Below are positions 1 through 6,437 of a DNA stretch of 13,140 nucleotides, piece by piece. Below the pieces are notes generated by a model, which worked only from the letters and a program-made list of their open reading frames with translations, did no database searches and was not told the origin of the DNA. The position numbers and the translations under genes are program-made. The stretch's first letter is position 1. Every line of letters begins with the position of its first letter. The DNA comes from Acidimicrobiales bacterium. Its GTDB lineage: Bacteria; Actinomycetota; Acidimicrobiia; Acidimicrobiales; JAKAVM01. The DNA lies in NCBI GenBank assembly GCA_027451785.1, contig DAIDIS010000264.1, forward strand, positions 1 through 13,140, read 5' to 3'.

Positions 1-281
1 CCGATACCCTCGGCAATGCTTTTGGCTTGCTGGGGCGGATGTTTAGTTTCGGTGGTCTTTCGGCCATAGCTCACTCGCCGCTCGTCACCCCTACAGTCGT
101 TGCAGCCATAGCCGTCTCGATGATTGCCCAGTATTGGCCGCCATTGCTGGGACGCCGACTCATGGGGAGCTTTGATAAGGCCCCCATCGCCCTGAAAGGT
201 CTCGCTCTAGGGGTAATTCTGCTCGTAATCACCACCTTGGGGCCGCAAGGCGTTGCCCCCTTCATCTACTACAGGTTTTAG
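1..281 (+). CDS. MBOAT family O-acyltransferase, C-terminal part (5' end outside window)
   Basis: An open frame enters from the left edge (first whole codon at base 3) and ends at TAG 279-281, giving about 92 C-terminal residues. Two hydrophobic segments are visible (around ALVTPTVVAAIAVSMIA-like and LKGLALGVILLVITTL-like stretches), followed by the ending PFIYYRF. That ending closely resembles the PFIYFQF-type tail of AlgI-like membrane-bound O-acyltransferases. The family moves acyl groups across the membrane onto cell-surface polymers. The next gene, two bases downstream at GTG 283, is an SGNH hydrolase-fold protein, the usual partner type (as with AlgJ or PatB), which supports the call. 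The catalytic His and Asn region lies outside the window, so the substrate cannot be judged. Confidence 0.72.
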   Translation, partial: DTLGNAFGLLGRMFSFGGLSAIAHSPLVTPTVVAAIAVSMIAQYWPPLLGRRLMGSFDKAPIALKGLALGVILLVITTLGPQGVAPFIYYRF

Positions 282-282
282 C

Positions 283-1371
283 GTGAGGCACCCGGACCGC
301 AAGACCGTCGAAAACAGCGCTTTGCACACGGGCGTAGTCCTCGCGTTATGTCTCGCCGTATGGCTGTTGCTGGACAGCCATAATCTCTATGCGGCAGCCA
401 AGGCGTCACCACTCGGCGCTCGAAGGACCGCCGCTATGGACGTGCTTTCGCCAGTTCGCCTGGTTTCCGAGTACACAGGTCTTGCGACCCTGGATAATCT
501 TTTCGACCAATCCTTATCCAGGAATCCAAGTAAGGCTCCTGTTGGGTTGAGCTCCGTTCGCGAGGTGGTCGGAGGTGTTCAATCCCGCAGGACGGGGTCG
601 CTTGCCGAGTTGAAGAGTGCGGCTGGAGACGGAGCGGGCATCGGCGAATTGGTGGGACCGAACCAATGGTGGGACATGCCGAGCGGTCAGGCGCCGCAAC
701 CTCCGGCCTTCGTGAATCGCAGGCCATCGCAGGCCAACCCGCTGAAGGTGCTGATCGTTGGAGACTCAATAGGCGAGGATATGGGCCAACAGCTCTCCAA
801 CGACCTAGCGGAATCCGGATCCAACAAGGTCCTATTGGATGGTCGACCTTCGACTGGGCTGTCGCGGCCGGACTATTTCGACTGGCCTTCCCAGCTCGGT
901 TCGGACCTTTCTACGCTTCATCCTCAACTCACCGTCGTGATGATGGGAGGTAACGACTACCAGTCGTTCTCCGACGCACACGGGGTGCAAAGAGTTGGAT
1001 CCCAATCATGGACTTCGGCATACGGCCAGAGAGTGGCGTCATTCATGAGGGAGGCGACGAGCGCCGGGAGCAGGGTCATCTGGGTCGGAATGCCCCCGAT
1101 GCGCGACCAGGGCCTCGACGATGGCATGCGGGCGCTTGACGACATCTTCCAGAATGAAGCCTCGTCAGTCAGCGGGGTCTACTACGTCTCTTCGTGGGGG
1201 GTTCTGGACGGTCCCGACGGTGGATACACCGACTACGGTACGAGCCAATCCGGGAGCCAGCAGCTTTGGAGGACCCCGGATGGCATTCACCTGACGATCG
1301 ACGGCGGGCAACAGGTCGCCAATGAGGTGCTTTTGGCAATGAACACCGACCTGGGGATCGTTGAGCCTTAG
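283..1371 (+). CDS. DUF459 family SGNH/GDSL hydrolase, membrane-anchored or secreted
   Basis: The 362-residue reading from GTG 283 is preferred to the in-frame TTG at 253, because GTG lies just after the stop of the upstream acyltransferase gene whereas TTG would overlap it. The N-terminus is a basic segment followed by a hydrophobic helix (about residues 16-31, VVLALCLAVWLLL), so the catalytic domain should be outside the membrane. SGNH blocks are clear: GDS with nucleophile Ser about residue 162, GGND about 222-225, and DGIH with Asp343 and His346 near the C-terminus. DUF459 proteins are commonly paired with MBOAT acyltransferases; an esterase or acyltransferase role in envelope polymer O-acylation is inferred. 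The low-complexity stretch between about residues 75 and 145 is probably a linker. The stop TAG falls in the first copy of a short repeat that continues downstream. Confidence 0.85.
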   Translation: MRHPDRKTVENSALHTGVVLALCLAVWLLLDSHNLYAAAKASPLGARRTAAMDVLSPVRLVSEYTGLATLDNLFDQSLSRNPSKAPVGLSSVREVVGGVQSRRTGSLAELKSAAGDGAGIGELVGPNQWWDMPSGQAPQPPAFVNRRPSQANPLKVLIVGDSIGEDMGQQLSNDLAESGSNKVLLDGRPSTGLSRPDYFDWPSQLGSDLSTLHPQLTVVMMGGNDYQSFSDAHGVQRVGSQSWTSAYGQRVASFMREATSAGSRVIWVGMPPMRDQGLDDGMRALDDIFQNEASSVSGVYYVSSWGVLDGPDGGYTDYGTSQSGSQQLWRTPDGIHLTIDGGQQVANEVLLAMNTDLGIVEP

Positions 1372-1446
1372 GGGCTTGCCCGGCCTTAGATGTTCCCGGT
1401 TAAGGGAGGGGAGCGCGGCCTTAGAGGTTCCCGGTTACGGGAGGGG
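1365..1446 (+). repeat. Short tandem repeat with hairpins between convergent genes
   Basis: GCCTTAG occurs three times (1365, 1383, 1418). Two 31-base copies at 1381-1411 and 1416-1446 differ at only two positions, with a 35-base period. The second copy forms TCCCG-GTTA-CGGGA (1429-1442); the first forms a shorter TCCC/GGGA stem. The array lies between the convergent DUF459 and kinase-like genes, so it may act as a bidirectional transcription end, though no T-run follows either stem. The TAG stop of the DUF459 gene lies in the first GCCTTAG. Confidence 0.7.
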
Positions 1447-1464
1447 ACTTGCAGGCGGTATGCG

Positions 1465-2214
1465 TCAGATAAGGGGCCAGGGGTATGGGTACGCGTCTTC
1501 GAGTGGTGAGGGAAACTCGCCTAGTTCCAGCAGACTCTTGGCCCTATGCGATATCGCTTCAATTTCGGTGGGGCTCAGGAGGCCATCCAATGTCCGAGCC
1601 AATGCTGCGGGTCCCGCGGCGAGCTCATCAAAAGTTTCCCTGACTGAGTCGGGCAGTGGTTCTCCGACGAACTCCCAAATTACAGTGCGGACCTTGGGTT
1701 CTGTATGGAACGAAAGACCATTGTCAATTGCCCAGATCTTTCCGTCCCGGCCCAAAATGCAGTGCCCGGACTTGCGGTCGGCGTTGTTGCATACGAGGTC
1801 GAGTGCGCATATTTTTTTGAGTTCGTCGTTGTGGGAACCGCTCTCGAAGATGGTGAAGTAGTGCTCCTCAAATACCCCATCGACGAACTGTTGAAGCGAT
1901 CCCTCGCCTAATTCGGGATGGGAGCGTATGAAAGTCGGTGGGACACATTTGATCCCTGAGTACTCGGAAACAAGATAAGCCGCGACCTCCCTCTTGTAGA
2001 GGCCAGGAGGAAAATCCCAAAGTCTGCGCTCGCCGTCGCCCGGCTTGAAGACAGCCGCAACCTTGTCCTCGCCTGTAAGTACGGCGAAAGTGTGATTGGA
2101 GCTGTTGGGGAACAGCCCGACGATCTCGATCTCACCCGTAAGTAGTGACGAGACGGCATCCCGGTCGGAGACCGGACTTGCATGGGAGGCGAACTCTTCG
2201 ATCGTGATGGACAA
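1465..2214 (-). CDS. SCO1664/TIGR03843-type protein, PI3/4-kinase-like
   Basis: A 249-residue protein with a distant phosphatidylinositol-kinase-like fold. Visible elements are SSNHTFAVL with a following strand carrying Lys57 (AAVFKPGDGE, ATP-binding lysine position), KREVAAYLVSE as the next helix, NNADRKSGH with Asp146 and Asn144 as the catalytic-loop equivalent, and AIDNGLSFH with Asp164 as the metal-binding Asp. This matches the actinobacterial family described as a probable kinase in a conserved trio with DUF3090 and an MSMEG_4193-type phosphomutase. Both partners are present immediately upstream here. The substrate is unknown. The start is uncertain: the only in-frame candidate after the upstream TGA is TTG 2214, with no Shine-Dalgarno. 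It is separated from DUF3090 by 218 bases holding a tandem repeat, so it may have its own promoter. The stop is TGA 1465-1467. Confidence 0.85.
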   Translation of the reverse strand: MSITIEEFASHASPVSDRDAVSSLLTGEIEIVGLFPNSSNHTFAVLTGEDKVAAVFKPGDGERRLWDFPPGLYKREVAAYLVSEYSGIKCVPPTFIRSHPELGEGSLQQFVDGVFEEHYFTIFESGSHNDELKKICALDLVCNNADRKSGHCILGRDGKIWAIDNGLSFHTEPKVRTVIWEFVGEPLPDSVRETFDELAAGPAALARTLDGLLSPTEIEAISHRAKSLLELGEFPSPLEDAYPYPWPLI

Positions 2215-2297
2215 GCTTTGTTGATAGTGGTCTAGGGGCCCGTGTCAGGCAAGTCGAGAAATGTTGGTGGCCTAATTGGTTATTTATAGGGGGATTC

Positions 2298-2423
2298 GCG
2301 TTACGTGATGGGCGCCCTACGTAGCGGGCTCGCAATACGTTGGCGGAGGTGCGCCTTGCATTGCGGGCGCCTTATATAGCCGAGGGGCGCCTTATATAGC
2401 CGAGGGGCGCCTTGCATAGAGGG
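2298..2423. repeat. Degenerate tandem repeat of 17-20 bases with palindromic cores
   Basis: The non-coding gap between the DUF3090 and kinase-like genes holds about seven units. Two perfect 20-base copies of GCGCCTTATATAGCCGAGGG (2367-2386, 2387-2406) are flanked by degenerate relatives at 2298, 2312, 2331, 2351 and 2407. Each has a GC-rich border and an alternating pyrimidine-purine centre: TACGTG, TACGTA, TACGTT, TGCATT, TATATA, TATATA, TGCATA. Successive GCGCC and GGCGC borders could pair in RNA. Whether it acts on transcription, processing or folding cannot be judged. Confidence 0.75.
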
Positions 2424-2432
2424 CAGCCGGTT

Positions 2433-2933
2433 TTAGGTGATTGGCGGGCGATGACCGTTCGTGCGTGGACAGTTGTGGCCGGCGGGGTCGAGCGGGTAGC
2501 TGCAGATCGGACAGGCCGGGCGTCCTGCCTCAACCAACTGTGCGCAACGGATTGCCAGAGCAGCGACTTGCTCTCTGGAGGCGTAGATGCGGGCAATGGC
2601 AGGGTCTTCGTCTTCCATCACAGCTTCTTCGGCGCTTAGGACGACAGCGTCGGCTTCTGAGTCGTATTCGATCCCGATAGTTCCGATGACCCACTCCGGC
2701 TCGGTCGGCTCTTCGAGCTCCAATGTCTCTTGCTCCGGAAGGTGACCAGGCCTCGGCAGTTCCCGCAATGCCACTCCTAAGTACTCCGCCAAAGCCGCGA
2801 CCTGCTGTTTTTCGAGCTTCAACGTCAATTGACGAAGCGCTTGGCGGACCTGGAGGAGAAACACTCGCTGGCCCACCTCCCCAATGGTCCCGACAGTTAC
2901 TCTCTCGGCCTTATCGAACACGTTGTACTGCAT
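2433..2933 (-). CDS. DUF3090 (TIGR03847) zinc-ribbon-ended protein
   Basis: A 166-residue protein, near the usual length of the family (about 180-200). The N-terminal part has the family's FLLQVR...LTLKLEKQQVAALAEYL pattern. The middle is strongly acidic (about residues 66-110), with IGTIGIEYDSEADAVVL. The C-terminus is the diagnostic CPICSYPLDPAGHNCPRTNG, with Cys141, Cys144, His153 and Cys155 as likely metal ligands. The function is unknown; in Actinobacteria it is the middle member of the trio with the phosphomutase (46 bases upstream) and the kinase-like protein (downstream). ATG 2933 is preceded by AGGGG with about six bases of spacing, an acceptable ribosome binding site. The N-terminus matches the family, so the start is well supported. 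Confidence 0.9.
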   Translation of the reverse strand: MQYNVFDKAERVTVGTIGEVGQRVFLLQVRQALRQLTLKLEKQQVAALAEYLGVALRELPRPGHLPEQETLELEEPTEPEWVIGTIGIEYDSEADAVVLSAEEAVMEDEDPAIARIYASREQVAALAIRCAQLVEAGRPACPICSYPLDPAGHNCPRTNGHRPPIT

Positions 2934-2956
2934 GTTTACCCCTAGTTGACGACCGG

Positions 2957-2972
2957 GCCCGCTAACGCGGGC
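2957..2972 (-). other. Perfect GC hairpin between phosphomutase and DUF3090 genes
   Basis: GCCCGC-TAAC-GCGGGC on the + strand (six paired bases and a four-base loop; the loop reads GTTA on the transcribed strand) lies in the 46-base spacer of the minus-strand operon. There is no T-run, so a classical terminator is unlikely. RNA processing, stability control or partial attenuation are possible. Confidence 0.5.
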
Positions 2973-2979
2973 GCCTCAA

Positions 2980-3699
2980 TCAGCTATGCGCGCCCAGGTA
3001 GGGGACCCCGTCTAACGAATTTGTACACAGTACCGCTGCACGGTCTGTCCCGTAGGAAACGACAGAGATGGATGCCGGTTGGACGGTGATCCTTTGGCAC
3101 TGGTTGAGGTGTGCACCCAGCGCATCCGCCAATACGGCCTTTATTGGGTCGCCGTGCGAAACGACGATCACGTCCTGGCCGGGATGGCTATCGCAAATTG
3201 ATTTCACTGCATCCACCAGCCGAGCCTGCATCTCCAGAAAGGACTCACCGTCGGGAAAACGGAAGATCGATGGGTAGTTCTGGACAACCCTCCACTCCGG
3301 GAGCTTGGCGAGCTTCCTAAGTTCCTGGCCAGTCCAGGCGCCGAAGTCGCACTCGTTCAGTCGACGGTCGATCACCGGCTTTATCCCGAACCGGGCGGAG
3401 AAGGCAGCTGCTGTCTCCCGAGCCCTTTCCATGGGGGAGGTGTATATCGCAGCGGGCTTGGCACCGGCCGATCCCAGCCGGTCGGCAGACTTGGTTGCTT
3501 CTTCGCGCCCGCGCTCGGAAAGGGACAATCCTTTCGCTCTGCCGGGAAGGACCTTGCCTGTCGTTGGGGTTGTTCCATGCCTTACCAGAACCACCTTGGT
3601 TGGGCCGACTTGCTTGGATCGGCCTGAAGTTTGCTTTCCGGGTTTCGTGCGGGGGGTCTCGTGCGGGCTTGCGCTTTCGTCCGATTCGCCGGTTGCCAT
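2980..3699 (-). CDS. MSMEG_4193-type histidine phosphatase / putative phosphomutase
   Basis: A 239-residue histidine-phosphatase-superfamily protein. The catalytic motif is LVRHGTTP with Arg40, His41 and Gly42. SPMERARETA supplies Arg92, LNECDFGAWTG the acid Glu116, and VVSHGDPIKAVL the second catalytic His182. NECDFGAWTG and SHGDPIKAVL fit the MSMEG_4193 subgroup, which belongs to an actinobacterial three-gene system and is proposed to be a phosphomutase because a kinase-like gene accompanies it; the substrate is unknown. The first 35 residues are a charged Ser/Thr/Pro/Lys-rich tail that most relatives lack (they start just before the RHG strand). ATG 3699 has no clear Shine-Dalgarno, so a later GTG just before the RHG motif (the first Val of KVVLVRHG) cannot be excluded. 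It lies 17 bases after the FrhB-like gene. Confidence 0.88.
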   Translation of the reverse strand: MATGESDESASPHETPRTKPGKQTSGRSKQVGPTKVVLVRHGTTPTTGKVLPGRAKGLSLSERGREEATKSADRLGSAGAKPAAIYTSPMERARETAAAFSARFGIKPVIDRRLNECDFGAWTGQELRKLAKLPEWRVVQNYPSIFRFPDGESFLEMQARLVDAVKSICDSHPGQDVIVVSHGDPIKAVLADALGAHLNQCQRITVQPASISVVSYGTDRAAVLCTNSLDGVPYLGAHS

Positions 3700-3716
3700 T
3701 GTGGGGGCGGGCCGGC

Positions 3717-4850
3717 TCAGGGCTTCGGACCGATCGCTACCAGGGCGCCGGGAGCTGGATTATCTTCGTTCTTCCAGCGTTTGCGTGATACTGCCGAAAG
3801 CTTCCGTAACAGTTCGATTGCCCCTGGGTCGTCGTCGCCCGGGCGGGTCTCAATCTTCCCGGCGGCCACCATGTCCTCAATCAACTGCCGGCCTTTGTCC
3901 GTGCGGATAATAGTCAGGGTCCAGTCGCTGAAAGCACCGATTCCGCCCGTGGAGATGTCCGCGTGCTCTGCTGCAAAGTCGGGACACTCCTTGCAGCCCT
4001 CCCTTGTCCACTGGTGACACTCCTTCAGAGGCACTTCGTGGTAGCTCCCGTCCTTCATCCAGATTTGGAAGACACCCTTGATGTTCATCTTCACCATGTC
4101 TTGTCGCTTTAGCCCATACTTGGCCTCGAACAGCTCTGGAAAGATTGCGTCGTCGAATGTTTTGGAGCACAAAAGCCCAATGGTGAGCTCAAACCTTCTG
4201 GCTATTTTTCCGGCTTTCCGGGCAGACATCGCTCCGGGAGCGGAGGATTGGCAGCCCATTCCGACCAAAGCGATCTTTTCGGCACCCTGTTCGATCGCCT
4301 TTGGGTACGCCAGCGGGTTCGCCGAATAGGTGTATCGGCTGCCTGCGGCCTGAAGAACCTGCTCACGGTTGGAGGCGACACCTGGAATCGCCTTCCAGGT
4401 AGTGCCATCGCCTTCGAGGTATGACACGAGTGCAGCGTCCACAATCTCGTTTTCGAGTGCCCAGATTAGAATCGCCGATACGAGTCCGCCGTCTTGCCCG
4501 GCTCCGGCAATCTCGGGGTCGGTGGTCCGAGCAAGTATGACGTCTTTGGAGGACCCGAATACGTCCTGCGGGTTTCTCGTCTCACCGAAAAGGTGCGTGT
4601 CTATGTCCGGCTCCCAGTCTCTGAACCTTGGGCATGCCCTGGTGCACAAAGTGCATCCCTTCTCGCCGTGGGTGCAGTCGGTGGGTCCTCCCTCGGCCTC
4701 GACGTGAAAAGGCTTGTAGGCCCCGTCCATGTCGTTGTAGTCCAAGACGTCGTAAGGGCACGCTATGACGCAGGCGGAGCATCCGGTGCAAAGCCCTGAC
4801 GTCACAACTTCATTGAACAGATGTGCCCAATGGGGCTTTTCGGGAGGCAT
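3717..4850 (-). CDS. FrhB/FpoF-like coenzyme F420 oxidoreductase beta subunit with two ferredoxin clusters
   Basis: A 377-residue protein. An N-terminal ferredoxin domain holds two [4Fe-4S] motifs: Cys21, 24, 27, 31 (CTGCSACVIACP) and Cys59, 66, 69, 73 (CTLCTRACP). The FrhB N-domain follows (about 100-200; QDGGLVSAILIWAL, VGMGCQ with Cys200), then the C-domain with Cys228 (GLLCSKTF) and CKECPDF...ADISTGGIG with Cys286 and Cys289. In methanogens FrhB and FpoF bind FAD and exchange electrons between F420 and iron-sulfur clusters. The same chemistry is likely here, but the partner (ferredoxin, membrane complex or other) is unknown, and no hydrogenase or Nuo/Fpo genes are in the window. The N-terminus is intact: a -10-like TATAGT sits six bases before ATG 4850, suggesting a leaderless mRNA. 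It heads the run containing the kinase/phosphomutase trio. Confidence 0.88.
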   Translation of the reverse strand: MPPEKPHWAHLFNEVVTSGLCTGCSACVIACPYDVLDYNDMDGAYKPFHVEAEGGPTDCTHGEKGCTLCTRACPRFRDWEPDIDTHLFGETRNPQDVFGSSKDVILARTTDPEIAGAGQDGGLVSAILIWALENEIVDAALVSYLEGDGTTWKAIPGVASNREQVLQAAGSRYTYSANPLAYPKAIEQGAEKIALVGMGCQSSAPGAMSARKAGKIARRFELTIGLLCSKTFDDAIFPELFEAKYGLKRQDMVKMNIKGVFQIWMKDGSYHEVPLKECHQWTREGCKECPDFAAEHADISTGGIGAFSDWTLTIIRTDKGRQLIEDMVAAGKIETRPGDDDPGAIELLRKLSAVSRKRWKNEDNPAPGALVAIGPKP

Positions 4851-4856
4851 GACAAA

Positions 4857-4862
4857 ACTATA
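4857..4862 (-). promoter_or_regulatory. -10 element, leaderless promoter of the FrhB-like gene
   Basis: Read on the minus strand this is TATAGT, a TANNNT-type -10 box, with six bases between it and the ATG. Transcription would begin at or next to the A of the start codon, and no Shine-Dalgarno is present. No good -35 is seen, as is common for actinobacterial promoters. Confidence 0.55.
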
Positions 4863-4898
4863 CGTTCCCGTTCCCGCGGCATGTGCGCACCAAAAAAG

Positions 4899-4904
4899 TA
4901 ATGT
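4899..4904 (+). promoter_or_regulatory. -10 element, leaderless promoter of the PNPOx-like gene
   Basis: TAATGT fits TANNNT and lies exactly six bases before ATG 4911, mirroring the divergent promoter at 4857-4862. No convincing Shine-Dalgarno precedes the ATG, which again suggests leaderless translation. The two -10 boxes are 36 bases apart, so any regulator binding between them would reach both genes. Confidence 0.5.
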
Positions 4905-4910
4905 CTAGGG

Positions 4911-5603
4911 ATGCCAAAGACGGAGCCCGTGCGCAAACGAGACAGAGCAAGGAGCGATTTGGCATTCATCCACTCGGTTCTGGATGAGGCGATGATCTGT
5001 CATGTCGGGATCGAAGACGAAGGCCATGTCTATGTTCAGCCGTTCGTCTTCAGCCGCTCCGGAGACACGCTTTACTTGCACGGCTCGGCGGCCAACCGGA
5101 TGCTCAGGGCAATATCGACTGGGGCCAAGCTTTGCATTGAAGTGACCATCGTCGACGGACTTGTCTTGGCAAAGTCGGCACTTCACCACTCCATTGAGTA
5201 CCGCTCGGTGATGATCTTCGGTACCGGCGAGAAAGTCGAGTCTGAAGAGGAGAAGCTGGAGATCTGCGCGGGGCTTCTGGACCACATTGCAGAGGGTCGC
5301 TCTCAAGATGCTCGGCCACCCGATGAGATCGAATTGAGGAAGACGATTATCGTGCGGGTGCCGATCGATCCGGATCAATGTTCCGGCAAAGCCAGAGAGC
5401 CGGGTGTAAATGACTTAGAGGAGGATCTGGCTTTACCTGTCTGGTCCGGGGTCATTCCCATCTCCACGGCATACGGTGTGCCCGTGCCGGATGAGTCCAC
5501 CCGGGCTGACTCACTCGAACTCCCGGGATATCTCTCCTCGTTTCCCTCGGTCGGCGCTCCAGGTTCCGTCAGGGACGGGAGCCGGAGAAACTTCGGCACG
5601 TAA
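4911..5603 (+). CDS. Pyridoxamine 5'-phosphate oxidase family (NimA-like) flavin-binding protein
   Basis: A 230-residue split-barrel flavoprotein. Supporting sequence is FIHSVLDEAMICHVGIEDEGHVYVQPFVFSRSGDTLYLHGSAANRM, then KLCIEVTIVDGLVLAKSALHHSIEYRSVMIFGTGEKV, typical of the NimA/PNPOx_2 branch. The C-terminal region has VWSGVIPISTAYGVPVPDE, also typical. Members bind FMN or related cofactors; the substrate cannot be told from sequence, and this is not a clear PdxH. The last 40 residues are low-complexity. It is divergent from the FrhB-like gene with only 60 bases between start codons, and the TauE-like gene follows after 12 bases. ATG 4911 is chosen because the -10-like TAATGT lies six bases upstream. 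Confidence 0.82.
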   Translation: MPKTEPVRKRDRARSDLAFIHSVLDEAMICHVGIEDEGHVYVQPFVFSRSGDTLYLHGSAANRMLRAISTGAKLCIEVTIVDGLVLAKSALHHSIEYRSVMIFGTGEKVESEEEKLEICAGLLDHIAEGRSQDARPPDEIELRKTIIVRVPIDPDQCSGKAREPGVNDLEEDLALPVWSGVIPISTAYGVPVPDESTRADSLELPGYLSSFPSVGAPGSVRDGSRRNFGT

Positions 5604-5615
5604 GGGCCGGTCGCT

Positions 5616-6368
5616 GTGGAGTATCTGGTGTTGGCTATTGGCGGGTTCATCGCCGCCGGACTGAATGGAGTCGTCGGCACGGGGTCACTTGTCTCGTTCC
5701 CCGTGCTTTTGGCTGCAGGGTATAGCCCTGTTGTCGCGAACGTAACCAATACCATCGTTCTTTGCCCTGGGTACCTCGGGAACTGCATTGGCTTCCGCCA
5801 TGCTATCGACAAGGCTGACCGGGCCTCGTACCTTACCTACGCCACTTCCGGGATCGGGGGGCTTGTCGGAGCGTTGGCTCTCGTCTCGCTTCCTGAGGGA
5901 GTGTTCACTCACGTCGTGCCGTTCCTCATAGTTTCGGGGGCCGTGCTCATGTATTTCCAGCCAAAGCTGAATGCCAGGCTGAATATCGGCTCGGGTGATC
6001 CCCTTAAGAGATCGCACCTGGCCTCATTGGGCTTGGCGACCTTCGGAACGGGTGTCTATGCGGGGTATTTCGGCGCCGGCGCCAGCGTGCTTTTCATGGC
6101 GATCGCTGGAATCTTTCTCACCGGCAACCTCCATCGCATGGCCGCCTTTCGTTCGCTCCTTACCCTCTTGTCGAACTTGGTTGCAGCAGTCGTCTTCGTC
6201 CTCGTTTCGCACATAGCCTGGGTTGCGGTCGCGGTAATGGCTCCGGCTACCGTGCTTGGCGGCTGGGTAGGTTCGAGGGTCGCATTGAAGGTTCCGATTG
6301 GACTACTTAGATGGCTCGTTGTTGCGTTCTCCTTTGCGGTGGCGGTGGCATTGTTTCTCGGCATATGA
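5616..6368 (+). CDS. TauE/SafE family sulfite or anion exporter-like membrane protein
   Basis: A 250-residue polytopic membrane protein with about eight hydrophobic segments in two halves. The N-terminal half has LNGVVGTGSLVSFPVLLAAG...ANVTNT and the C-terminal half has GVYAGYFGAGASVLFMAIAG, the paired Gly-rich motifs of TauE/SafE (DUF81) proteins. The family exports or imports sulfite, sulfonates, sulfoacetate or other small anions; the substrate here is not evident. GTG 5616 lies 12 bases after the stop of the PNPOx-like gene and leads straight into the first helix, so the start is probable although the Shine-Dalgarno is weak. thiC begins 69 bases downstream, so the three genes may be cotranscribed. 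Confidence 0.88.
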   Translation: MEYLVLAIGGFIAAGLNGVVGTGSLVSFPVLLAAGYSPVVANVTNTIVLCPGYLGNCIGFRHAIDKADRASYLTYATSGIGGLVGALALVSLPEGVFTHVVPFLIVSGAVLMYFQPKLNARLNIGSGDPLKRSHLASLGLATFGTGVYAGYFGAGASVLFMAIAGIFLTGNLHRMAAFRSLLTLLSNLVAAVVFVLVSHIAWVAVAVMAPATVLGGWVGSRVALKVPIGLLRWLVVAFSFAVAVALFLGI

Positions 6369-6437
6369 GCCGGATATTTTCCCGCGGCCATCGGTGGAGC
6401 AGACTCGATGAGTCGGCGAAGGTAATACGCCAGTAAC

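Noticed and set aside
253..285. TTG 253 as the start of the DUF459 gene
   Set aside because: It would overlap the upstream gene by 29 bases. GTG 283 directly after the stop gives a normal signal-anchor N-terminus.
1361..1861. 166-codon plus-strand open frame opposite the kinase-like gene
   Set aside because: It runs through the repeat array and antisense to conserved kinase motifs; no ribosome binding site or domain.
2957..2972. Rho-independent terminator inside the minus-strand operon
   Set aside because: The stem is strong but no T-run follows it on the transcribed strand, and the next gene has a good ribosome binding site.
3305..3910. 201-codon plus-strand open frame
   Set aside because: It lies opposite the phosphomutase and FrhB-like genes, which have clear family motifs; its translation has no recognisable domain and it is Arg/Ser/Pro-rich like a shadow frame.
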